Below, piece by piece: positions 16,023 through 22,213 of a stretch of DNA of 38,389 bases (positions are counted from its first letter, which is position 1; each line of letters starts with the position of its first letter). Position numbers and translations under genes: made by a program. The DNA lies in NCBI GenBank assembly GCA_017446055.1, contig JAFSRQ010000059.1, positions 1 through 38,389 of the forward strand. The letters run 5' to 3'. The notes under the pieces are model-generated. The model saw nothing but the letters and a program-made list of their open reading frames with translations. It ran no database searches and was not told the origin of the DNA. This DNA comes from Synergistaceae bacterium. Its GTDB lineage: Bacteria; Synergistota; Synergistia; Synergistales; Aminobacteriaceae.

Positions 16023-16979
16023 ATGAGGAAAGTTCTTGCGGTAACAGTTGCGTTGATGATGATTGCGGGCGCGGCGTTTGCTGACGGTATGCCCGGCGGA
16101 ACAAAGTTAGTGTTCACGACAGGCGGGGCGCAGGGAACGTATTACGGTTTCGGCGGAGTCCTCGCGGGGAAAGTCGGCGAGAAGACATCAACCACAATCA
16201 CAGCGATAACTTCAGGCGGCTCAAAGGCCAACATTGAGGCTATGGATGACGGTGACGCGCAGTTAGGCTTTGTGCAGTCAGACGTTGGGGCATATGCCTA
16301 CAAGGGTACGAGGCTGTTTGACGACAAAATCACGAATTTTTCCACCGTTGCAAATCTCTACATGGAGCAGGTGCAGATAGTAACGCTTGACCCGGCCATC
16401 AGGACAGTAGCCGACCTCAAGGGAAAGAACGTGTCAGTAGGTGCGGCAGGCTCAGGTGTCTACTTCAACGCTGTTGACGTTCTCGAAGCATACGGCCTCG
16501 ACATCGAGAAGGACATCAAGCCCACGTATCAGTCATTCGGCGACTCAGTTGAAGCGTTGCAGGACGGGAAAATCGACGCGGCATTCATCGTAGCAGGCGC
16601 ACCAACAACAGCAGTAACCTCGCTTGCGGCAACGAAGAAGGTCTACCTTGTCGGGTTCGATGACGAGCATGTACTGAGCCTCATCGCAAAGTCGCCCTAC
16701 TACAGCATGAACGTGATCAAGAAGGACGTTTACGGCACTGATGATGACGTTGTTACTGTTGCGGTCGGAGCGGTCGTGATTGCGCGTGATGACGTGTCCG
16801 AGACTGACGTGTACAACTTCCTGTGCGGAGTGTTCGACAACAAGGACGAAATCACTGCGGCACATGCGAAAGGCGCGGAGCTTGACCTGAATTTCGCCGC
16901 GTCATACACAGCAGTACCCTATCACGCAGGGGCGGTGAAGTATTTCGGCGAGAAGGACATGAAAGTTGCGGGCAAATAG
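16023..16979 (+). CDS. TAXI-family TRAP transporter solute-binding protein (copy 2)
   Basis: This 318-residue paralogue of the preceding gene has a signal peptide (about 1-20, ending AAFAD). The same blocks appear: FTTGGAQGTYYGFGG, SKANIEAM, LGFVQSDVGAYAYKGTRLF, VSVGAAGSGVYFNAVDVLEAYGLDI and IDAAFIVAGAPTTAV. It aligns with copy 1 along its whole length without large gaps, and the conserved blocks are near-identical. It carries GGAGGAATC as ribosome-binding site. It is followed by a strong hairpin and then the permease gene, an arrangement that would make more binding protein than permease. Differences between the copies around the ligand pocket (for example SGGSKANIEAM against SRGAMSNIEAL) could reflect a changed ligand, but the ligand is unknown. 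Confidence 0.93.
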   Translation: MRKVLAVTVALMMIAGAAFADGMPGGTKLVFTTGGAQGTYYGFGGVLAGKVGEKTSTTITAITSGGSKANIEAMDDGDAQLGFVQSDVGAYAYKGTRLFDDKITNFSTVANLYMEQVQIVTLDPAIRTVADLKGKNVSVGAAGSGVYFNAVDVLEAYGLDIEKDIKPTYQSFGDSVEALQDGKIDAAFIVAGAPTTAVTSLAATKKVYLVGFDDEHVLSLIAKSPYYSMNVIKKDVYGTDDDVVTVAVGAVVIARDDVSETDVYNFLCGVFDNKDEITAAHAKGAELDLNFAASYTAVPYHAGAVKYFGEKDMKVAGK

Positions 16980-17008
16980 CTTTTCCGCATAGCACGAAAT
17001 TTACGGGG

Positions 17009-17045
17009 GCGGCTGTGATTCAGTTCATGGCCGCTCATATTTTAG
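17009..17045 (+). terminator. Hairpin between TAXI binding protein and TRAP permease (attenuator or mRNA-stabilising element)
   Basis: A 10-bp stem pairs gcggctgtga (17009-17018) with tcatggccgc (17025-17034), with two G-T pairs and a 6-nt loop. Only a weak tract, CATATTTTAG, follows. Such partial terminators between binding-protein and permease genes commonly lower permease expression or protect the upstream mRNA. Confidence 0.6.
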
Positions 17046-17058
17046 GGAGGGATAATTC

Positions 17059-19119
17059 ATGAGCGATGACATAACACGTGAAGACATTGCGCAGATGGAA
17101 GCTGATGTTGACGCTGTGATGAAGAAGTATGACCGTGAGTCCAACGTCCGAATATGGGAGGGGACTCCGGCGGTGATAGTGCGGTGGCTGTCGGCTCTGT
17201 TCTCGGTGTACTGCATCTACGTTACGCTGTTCAGCACGGCCATGCCTGAGATACGGCTGAATGTCTTTCTGGGGCTGATACTGATACTCGGCTACCTTCA
17301 CTACCCGATACGCAAGGCATCCGGCGAAATCAAGCCCGGCCTGCCTGACTCGCTGTCTGTGCCTTTGACGTTAGACACAACCCCCCGCGTCAACAGCATA
17401 CCCTTCTACGACATAATATTTATGCTGGCGGGAGCAATACCGTTCTTCTACTTCGCGCTCAACGCCGAGAGCATCATCAAACTTGCGCTCCGTGTAACCA
17501 GTCCCAGAAACCCGAACTATCACATGATGCTGACACTTGCTGTGCTGGCGATATTGTCGGCGATGGAGCTTTGCCGGAGGTGCGTGGGGATTCCGATACT
17601 GTGCGTTGTGGGCGCGCTGATGTTCTACGCGTTCTCGACCGTGAGATTCGGGAAGGTCATCTACGATCTGTTCTACTCGACAGGCGACGGCCTCAGAAGC
17701 ACTCCTATTGAGGTCTGCGCAAAGTACATTGTGGTGTTCATCATCTTCGGGGCATTCCTGGAACGCACGGGAATATCGACATTCTTCATCAACCTCGCCA
17801 ACGCTGTAGCAGGAGCATCGGCAGGAGGCCCGGCAAAAGTCGCGGTAATCTCGTCTGCATTGTGCGGGATGGTGTCGGGTTCGTCAGTCGGCAACACGGT
17901 AACAACAGGAAGCGTAACAATCCCCATGATGAAGCGCACGGGTTACAAGCCGGAATTTGCCGGGGCAGTCGAGGCCGCCGCGTCAACGGGAGGGCAGATA
18001 ATGCCGCCGATAATGGGGGCCGCCGCGTTCCTCATGGCCGAATACATGGGGATACCGTACTCGCAGGTAGCATTGAAGGCGATACTCCCGGCTGTGCTTT
18101 ACTTCACGGGAATATATATCGCAGTCCACCTTGAGGCAAAGAAGCTCGGACTCAAGGGTATACCGAAATCTGAGCTTCCCCGGCTGATTTCCCTTCTCCC
18201 GAAAATCTATCTGCTGCTGCCGCTGGTGATACTCGTCGTTATGGTGTCGATGAACATTTACACGATGCAGTTCTCGGCGGCCATAGCGATTGGTTTTGCG
18301 ATTCTTGTAGGACTCATGAACAAGGACGAGCGCATTACCCCCCGCAAAATCATTGACGCATTGGAGGCAGGCGGGCGCGGGACGATAACGGTTGCGGTTG
18401 CGTGCGCGATGGCGGGGCTTGTGGCCGGGTGCATAACGTCAACAGGACTGGCGAGCGAACTCATCACAATGGTGGTGAACGTCTCAGGCGGTCATGCGTT
18501 CATCGCGCTTGTGCTTACGATGATGTGCTGTGTCATTCTGGGAATGGGAGTGCCTACGACGGCGAACTACTGCATAATGGCGGCGACCTGCGCACCAATC
18601 CTCATGGCACCGGCAATAGGCATCGAGAAAATCTGCGCTCACTTCTTCGTGTTCTACTTCGGGATTGTCGCGGACATAACTCCTCCTGTTGCGCTTGCGG
18701 CTTACGCAGGGTCGGCAATCGCCAAAGCCCCCCCGATGAGGACGGCCTTCAACGCTACGAAGCTGGCAATTGGGGCGTTCATTGTGCCGTACATATTCGC
18801 GTTCACTCCGGCCATGCTGTTCGAGAACGTCCAGCCGATAATCACGATTGCGGGTGCCGGGCCTGTGCTGACGAATGTGCTTGTCGCGTGTGAGATTGCG
18901 TTAATCTGCGGGACGGCTCTTCTTGGGATTTTCGGGGTTGCGGCGGCTCTCAACGGTTACCTGTACACGCCGATGAACATAATCCTGCGTGTGATGATCT
19001 GCGCGGGAGGACTGAGCATGTTAGTACCCGGAATCGTGAGCGACCTTGTAGGGTTGATGCTCGTGGGGTTCGTGTTCACGGTGCAGTACATGAAGGGACG
19101 GGCGAGTCCTGCGGCGTAA
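17059..19119 (+). CDS. TRAP transporter fused permease (DctQ-DctM, 4TM/12TM type)
   Basis: This 686-residue polytopic inner-membrane protein has an N-terminal cytoplasmic stretch of about 45 residues. About four helices correspond to the small DctQ-like subunit, and the rest is the large DctM-like subunit with about 12 helices. Typical DctM signatures are present: GAFLERTG, SSALCGMVSGSSVGNTVTTGSVTIPMM (split across residues about 265-291), ASTGGQIMPPIMGAAAF and MGVPTTANYCIMAA. Fused permeases like this are the usual partners of TAXI binding proteins, and the two genes just upstream encode such proteins. Transport is secondary, driven by an ion gradient. The start is the ATG after AGGGAGGG. 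The gene ends the operon, with a strong terminator 9 bases past the stop. Confidence 0.95.
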   Translation: MSDDITREDIAQMEADVDAVMKKYDRESNVRIWEGTPAVIVRWLSALFSVYCIYVTLFSTAMPEIRLNVFLGLILILGYLHYPIRKASGEIKPGLPDSLSVPLTLDTTPRVNSIPFYDIIFMLAGAIPFFYFALNAESIIKLALRVTSPRNPNYHMMLTLAVLAILSAMELCRRCVGIPILCVVGALMFYAFSTVRFGKVIYDLFYSTGDGLRSTPIEVCAKYIVVFIIFGAFLERTGISTFFINLANAVAGASAGGPAKVAVISSALCGMVSGSSVGNTVTTGSVTIPMMKRTGYKPEFAGAVEAAASTGGQIMPPIMGAAAFLMAEYMGIPYSQVALKAILPAVLYFTGIYIAVHLEAKKLGLKGIPKSELPRLISLLPKIYLLLPLVILVVMVSMNIYTMQFSAAIAIGFAILVGLMNKDERITPRKIIDALEAGGRGTITVAVACAMAGLVAGCITSTGLASELITMVVNVSGGHAFIALVLTMMCCVILGMGVPTTANYCIMAATCAPILMAPAIGIEKICAHFFVFYFGIVADITPPVALAAYAGSAIAKAPPMRTAFNATKLAIGAFIVPYIFAFTPAMLFENVQPIITIAGAGPVLTNVLVACEIALICGTALLGIFGVAAALNGYLYTPMNIILRVMICAGGLSMLVPGIVSDLVGLMLVGFVFTVQYMKGRASPAA

Positions 19120-19127
19120 AGTTTGAG

Positions 19128-19158
19128 TCCCCTGTCTGAGAATGGCGGGGGATTTTTT
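19128..19158 (+). terminator. Rho-independent terminator of the TRAP operon
   Basis: A 9-bp stem with two G-T pairs, tcccctgtc (19128-19136) with ggcggggga (19144-19152), a 7-nt loop and then six Ts (19153-19158). Confidence 0.88.
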
Positions 19159-19228
19159 GTGCTGACAGGGGGAAATTTCGCGGCCATGTGCTAGACTTGC
19201 GGTATAAAATTTCGGGGAGGTGTACGTT

Positions 19229-19447
19229 TTGGCGACATCAAGCATCACGCATAACTTTGTGATTGAGGACGAAGCAGCGGTTGAACGGTTCATCCGCGCC
19301 ATTGAGGAGTCAGAACTTGAGCTGGCGACTCGTCCTGAGAGGCATTCAGGCAGGGTAAAATTGGTGACCGACACGCAGGAAATCCTCAGCCTAACGAAAC
19401 GCTGGCAGTCGAAGCTCAAGGAAGCCTCAGACGTTCAGCCGAGATGA
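19229..19447 (+). CDS. Small antitoxin-like protein upstream of a GNAT acetyltransferase
   Basis: This is about 72 residues, acidic at the N-terminus and mixed-charge at the C-terminus. It begins ATSSITHNFVIEDEAAVERF and contains a KRWQSKLKE helix near the end. I recall small proteins with the same ATSSIT-x-NF-type start directly in front of this GNAT type in gut Firmicutes, where they look like antitoxins; this is recollection, not a search. The TTG start at 19229 is chosen because GGGGAGG lies 8 bases upstream; a GTG at 19220 overlaps the ribosome-binding site. Its stop overlaps the acetyltransferase start by four bases (ATGA), which indicates translational coupling. A TATAAA at 19203-19208 is a candidate -10. 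Whether it binds DNA or the enzyme cannot be told from the sequence. Confidence 0.75.
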   Translation: MATSSITHNFVIEDEAAVERFIRAIEESELELATRPERHSGRVKLVTDTQEILSLTKRWQSKLKEASDVQPR

Positions 19448-20043
19448 AGAGTCATTACACAACTGTAAACATAAGAGCATACATTGACGAGGGAGAAGCG
19501 ACATACATAGGGGAACAGGAACTTTACGAACTGTTGTCGTGTTTCTCATGCCCCGTTAATCCTGACGTTGAACATTTCCTGCATCACAATGCGATTGAGT
19601 TCACGAAGAAAGACCAGTCTGTTACCTACTTGGTATTCAGCGATAATGATGACCTGACCGGGTATTTCTCGCTGGCGTTGAAGCCTGTCTCAGTCAGGGC
19701 GGATCGTGTCAGCAAGTCAGCGGCCAGGAAACTTTCACGGGTCAGCGTTGTGAACGAGGAGACTAACACGTTCACGGCTTCAGCGTATCTTATCGCACAG
19801 CTGGGGAAAAACTTTGCTCTTCCTGAAGACATGCGGATGGATGGTTCAGTCCTGCTTGAGATTGCGCTTGATACTGTACGGAGGGGCAAATACTATTTCG
19901 GCGGAGTGATTGCGTTCTTGGAGTGCGAGGACGTTGACGCTCTGATGAATTTCTACGCACGGAGCGGCTTCAAGTACTTTGACTCCCGCATAACGTCAGG
20001 AGAGACTCGCCATAAACTTAACCAGTTGCTGAGGCTGATATAG
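19444..20043 (+). CDS. GNAT-fold acetyltransferase, candidate toxin of a toxin-antitoxin pair
   Basis: This 199-residue protein has a GNAT-like core: SVTYLVFSDNDDLTGYFSLALKPVSV (about residues 59-84) gives the central strands, LIAQLGKNFALPED (about 116-129) sits at the acetyl-CoA region, and GGVIAFLECEDVDALMNFYARSGFKYFD (split, about 156-183) is the typical C-terminal GNAT ending. It is cytoplasmic with no membrane segment. GNAT toxins such as TacT and AtaT acetylate aminoacyl-tRNA, but those act with RHH antitoxins and are shorter. This longer form is common beside a small ATSSIT-type protein, from memory, and its target is not established. The four-base overlap with the upstream small gene, isolation between terminators and an unrelated neighbourhood fit a stand-alone module. 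An alternative is a metabolic N-acetyltransferase with a regulatory partner. Confidence 0.8.
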   Translation: MKSHYTTVNIRAYIDEGEATYIGEQELYELLSCFSCPVNPDVEHFLHHNAIEFTKKDQSVTYLVFSDNDDLTGYFSLALKPVSVRADRVSKSAARKLSRVSVVNEETNTFTASAYLIAQLGKNFALPEDMRMDGSVLLEIALDTVRRGKYYFGGVIAFLECEDVDALMNFYARSGFKYFDSRITSGETRHKLNQLLRLI

Positions 20044-20053
20044 GCCATGAGGG

Positions 20054-20087
20054 AAAAATTTTGCCCCCGGTGTTTTGGGCCGGGAGC
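20054..20087 (-). terminator. Probable terminator of the glycine-zipper operon
   Basis: On the minus strand gctcccgg (20087-20080) pairs with ccgggggc (20070-20063) around a 9-nt loop, with one G-T pair. AAAA and then TTTTT (20058-20054) follow. It lies between the convergent GNAT gene and the small-protein operon. Confidence 0.6.
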
Positions 20088-20124
20088 ATGTGATTCCCTG
20101 CTAGTATTGTGGAGTCGGCTGTGA

Positions 20125-20439
20125 TTACTGCTGAGGCTTCATTCCCTCAACTATTGCACCGCCAGCCATCCCAGCAATAGTTCCTGTAACCACTTCGGTT
20201 CGATGTTCTTCAGGAGTAGCACCAACCGCAGCACCCAAAGCAGCACCGCCAACGACCAAAGGCAACGTAGCTCCCCCTGTAACGACAACAGCAGCAGCAC
20301 CCAGAACGCCGCCTATCACACTGCCTCCAACTGTTTCCGAGAAAAACTCACCCCACGTCCTAGCACACGCAGGCTCGACCGCCGCAAACATCATCACACA
20401 CACGACCAACAACGCAACAACTTTCGACTTCTTCATCAT
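20125..20439 (-). CDS. Small exported glycine-zipper protein (third of three)
   Basis: This protein of about 104 residues has a signal peptide (MMKKSKVVALLVVCVMMFA, cleavage likely after ACA) and a short mature start, TWGEFFSETVGG. Alanine/glycine-rich hydrophobic segments with GxxxG-type spacing follow (VIGGVLGAAAVVVTGG, VVGGAALGAAVGA), then a polar stretch PEEHRTEVV, and another small glycine-rich segment before the end KPQQ. No family is recognised. Glycine-zipper segments pack membrane helices and occur in outer-membrane-associated proteins and in pore-forming bacteriocins. The ATG at 20439 has AAGGAGG 8 bases upstream; a longer form from 20463 has no such site. It is 30 bases after the preceding gene and ends the operon. 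Confidence 0.78.
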   Translation of the reverse strand: MMKKSKVVALLVVCVMMFAAVEPACARTWGEFFSETVGGSVIGGVLGAAAVVVTGGATLPLVVGGAALGAAVGATPEEHRTEVVTGTIAGMAGGAIVEGMKPQQ

Positions 20440-20469
20440 GATTATTACCTCCTTAGTAGGCAACAGTCC

Positions 20470-20754
20470 CTAGTCCGCAGGCCCCCAAATCCAGCCCGCT
20501 ATTCCTCCAACTACTGCTCCGATGCCCGCGCCTACAGCAGTTCCGACAACAGGAATAAAGCTCCCGATTGCCGCTCCTCCTGCCGCTCCTGCCGCTACTC
20601 CTGTTGGCACTCCTGATCCTGTTTGTTTTATGGCTTCGACAGTTACAGCGTCTTGGTCACCTTCAGCATAATCAGAAACGATCGCGAACGATACCCCCTG
20701 CAACGCCGACACGAACAACATCGACAACAGCACCATTACTGCAATTTTCCTCAT
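20470..20754 (-). CDS. Small exported glycine-zipper protein (second of three)
   Basis: This is a 94-residue protein. The signal peptide (MRKIAVMVLLSMLFVSALQGVSFA) is followed by an acidic segment with the residues SDYAEGDQDAVTVEAIKQ. The long glycine/alanine zipper that follows is built on GVAAGAAGGAAIGSF and VGAGIGAVVGGIAGW, and the protein ends WIWGPAD. The GxxxG ladder is the clearest of the three. It resembles class II bacteriocin pore helices and glycine-zipper lipoprotein helices in composition only; there is no double-Gly leader, and the Sec-type signal suggests export to the periplasm or envelope. The ribosome-binding site is AAAGGGG. It sits 18 bases after the first gene of the trio and shares the MRKIAV/MRKVAV start with it, so the two may be paralogues. 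Confidence 0.8.
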   Translation of the reverse strand: MRKIAVMVLLSMLFVSALQGVSFAIVSDYAEGDQDAVTVEAIKQTGSGVPTGVAAGAAGGAAIGSFIPVVGTAVGAGIGAVVGGIAGWIWGPAD

Positions 20755-20772
20755 GACATTTTCCCCTTTCGT

Positions 20773-21030
20773 CTAGTACACAATCGGACTCCCAATATCC
20801 TGACAGCCCGGACAACCCGAAGGACTAATCACGGCCATGAACCCCGCTCCCATTACAGCACCGAGAATCCCGCCCGCGAAAAATCCCGCCGCACCGCCAG
20901 CCGCAGCCCGCAACATCAGCGCAAACCCTCCGTATGTCTCAGGCTCAACGCTCCATTCCTGACGCGGGAATACTGGCTGAACCATCACAAACAACACCAG
21001 CATCAACGCAATAACCGCAACTTTCCTCAT
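20773..21030 (-). CDS. Small exported glycine-rich protein (first of three)
   Basis: This is an 85-residue protein with a signal peptide (MRKVAVIALMLVLFVMVQPVFP) and a mature N-terminus QEWSVEPETYGG. The hydrophobic glycine/alanine segment contains GGAAGFFAGGILGAVMGAGFMAV (as GAAGFF then GGILGAVMGAG), and the C-terminus SPSGCPGCQDIGSPIVY has a CPGC pair that could form a disulfide or bind metal. No family is recognised. The ATG at 21030 has AAGGAGG 6 to 7 bases upstream; the frame extends 11 codons further without support. It is the first gene of the operon, and its leader carries six 17-bp direct repeats. Confidence 0.78.
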   Translation of the reverse strand: MRKVAVIALMLVLFVMVQPVFPRQEWSVEPETYGGFALMLRAAAGGAAGFFAGGILGAVMGAGFMAVISPSGCPGCQDIGSPIVY

Positions 21031-21080
21031 CGACTCCTCCTTTCCTGAGCCGCAAAAGTACACGACAATTCCGCCCTCCC

Positions 21081-21182
21081 TATGTGTAGGAAGTATCTAT
21101 GTGTAGGAAGTATCTATGTGTAGGAAGTATCTATGTGTAGGAAGTATCTATGTGTAGGAAGTATCTATGTGTAGGAAGTATT
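21081..21182. repeat. Six 17-bp direct repeats upstream of the glycine-zipper operon
   Basis: Six head-to-tail copies of TATGTGTAGGAAGTATC (plus-strand sense), identical except for the last base of the sixth, begin at 21081, 21098, 21115, 21132, 21149 and 21166. They lie between the candidate -10 (21180-21185, minus strand) and the first small gene, so they would be transcribed in the leader. The copies are nearly perfect, implying recent expansion or gene conversion. There are no spacers, so this is not a CRISPR array. Confidence 0.95.
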
Positions 21183-21188
21183 ATAGCA
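21180..21188 (-). promoter_or_regulatory. Candidate extended -10 promoter of the glycine-zipper operon
   Basis: The minus strand reads TGCTATAAT, an extended -10 (TGn plus a perfect TATAAT), right after the prs terminator and at the edge of the 17-bp repeat array. No good -35 is visible, as expected for extended -10 promoters. Confidence 0.5.
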
Positions 21189-21194
21189 CAGCGC

Positions 21195-21227
21195 AAAAAA
21201 ATTCCCCCCAGCACATGGCCGGAGGGA
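21195..21227 (-). terminator. Rho-independent terminator of the tRNA-Gln-glmU-prs unit
   Basis: On the minus strand tccctccggc (21227-21218) pairs with gctgggggga (21212-21203) around a 5-nt loop, with two G-T pairs. A run of seven Ts follows (21201-21195). It is 18 bases past the prs stop. Confidence 0.88.
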
Positions 21228-21245
21228 CATATCGTCTCTCTTCCC

Positions 21246-22211
21246 TCACTCAAACATCTGGCTCAAAGGCTGCTCCTCATGCACCCTCCTTATAGCCTCA
21301 GCAAACGCAGGAGCAATCGACAGCTGAAGTATCTTGTCTGTCCTCTTCTCCTCCGTCAAAGGAATCGTGTCCGAGAACACAAGCCTCTCAATCGCAGACT
21401 TCCCTATATTTTCCATCGCCTTCCCCGACAGCACAGCGTGAGTCGCGCACGCAAACACCCTCTTGCACCCCCGCTCAATCAGACCGTCAGCCGCGTGGCA
21501 GATCGTCCCGGCAGTGTCTATGATGTCGTCAACAAGAATCGCCGTACGTCCCTTGATGTTGCCGACAATGTCCATCACCTCGGACTGGTTCGCAACGTCA
21601 TGCGAGCGTCTCTTGTCCACAATCGCGATGTCCACGTTCAGCTTCACCGCGAACTTCCTCGCCCTCGCAACTCCGCCCGTGTCAGGCGAAACCACAACAA
21701 CATTTCCCGCCTTCAGGTCGTCCGCAAGAAACTCCTTGAAGTATTCCGCGAAAAGATTCATGGCCGTCAAGTGGTCAACAGGAATGTCGAAGAAGCCCTG
21801 TATCTGCCCGGCGTGAAGGTCAGCAGTGATTACACGGTCGACTCCCCCGTGAGCGAGAAGGTTGGCTACCAGCTTGGCGGTGATTGGCTCGCGGGGCTTG
21901 GCCTTCCTGTCCTGGCGGCAGTAACCGAAGTACGGGATGACCGCGTTCACGTAATGAGCCGAGGCCCTCTTCACAGCGTCCGCCATAATCAGCAGGTCCA
22001 TGATGTTGTCATTCGTAGGGTGGCACGTGGGCTGTATGATGAACACGTCCGCGCCTCTCACGCTCTCGTTGAACCTGACTCCCGTCTCGCCGTCCGAAAA
22101 CTTGAAGCTCTTCACGTCAGCAAGAGGCACTCCGATTGTCTCGCTGATTTTCTCCGCAAAATCACGGTGCGCGTTGCCTGCTATTATCTTGAGGCTGTTT
22201 CCTCTGGACAT
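21246..22211 (-). CDS. prs: Ribose-phosphate pyrophosphokinase (PRPP synthase)
   Basis: This 321-residue class I PRPP synthase makes 5-phosphoribosyl 1-pyrophosphate from ribose 5-phosphate and ATP for nucleotide, His and Trp synthesis. Recognisable blocks are FSDGETGVRFNESVRG (about 39-54), YFGYCRQDRKAKPREPI (about 94-110, ATP site), DLHAGQIQGFFDIPVDHL (about 130-147), the pyrophosphate loop SPDTGGVARAR (about 171-181) and the ribose-5-phosphate loop VDDIIDTAGT (about 221-230). Length and motifs are normal. The start is the ATG two bases after the glmU stop, in the glmU-prs order common in bacteria. It is followed by a strong terminator and closes the unit that starts with tRNA-Gln. Confidence 0.97.
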   Translation of the reverse strand: MSRGNSLKIIAGNAHRDFAEKISETIGVPLADVKSFKFSDGETGVRFNESVRGADVFIIQPTCHPTNDNIMDLLIMADAVKRASAHYVNAVIPYFGYCRQDRKAKPREPITAKLVANLLAHGGVDRVITADLHAGQIQGFFDIPVDHLTAMNLFAEYFKEFLADDLKAGNVVVVSPDTGGVARARKFAVKLNVDIAIVDKRRSHDVANQSEVMDIVGNIKGRTAILVDDIIDTAGTICHAADGLIERGCKRVFACATHAVLSGKAMENIGKSAIERLVFSDTIPLTEEKRTDKILQLSIAPAFAEAIRRVHEEQPLSQMFE

Positions 22212-22213
22212 GA

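Noticed and set aside
21081..21182. Possible CRISPR array
   Set aside because: The 17-bp units are directly adjacent with no spacers, and no cas genes are present.
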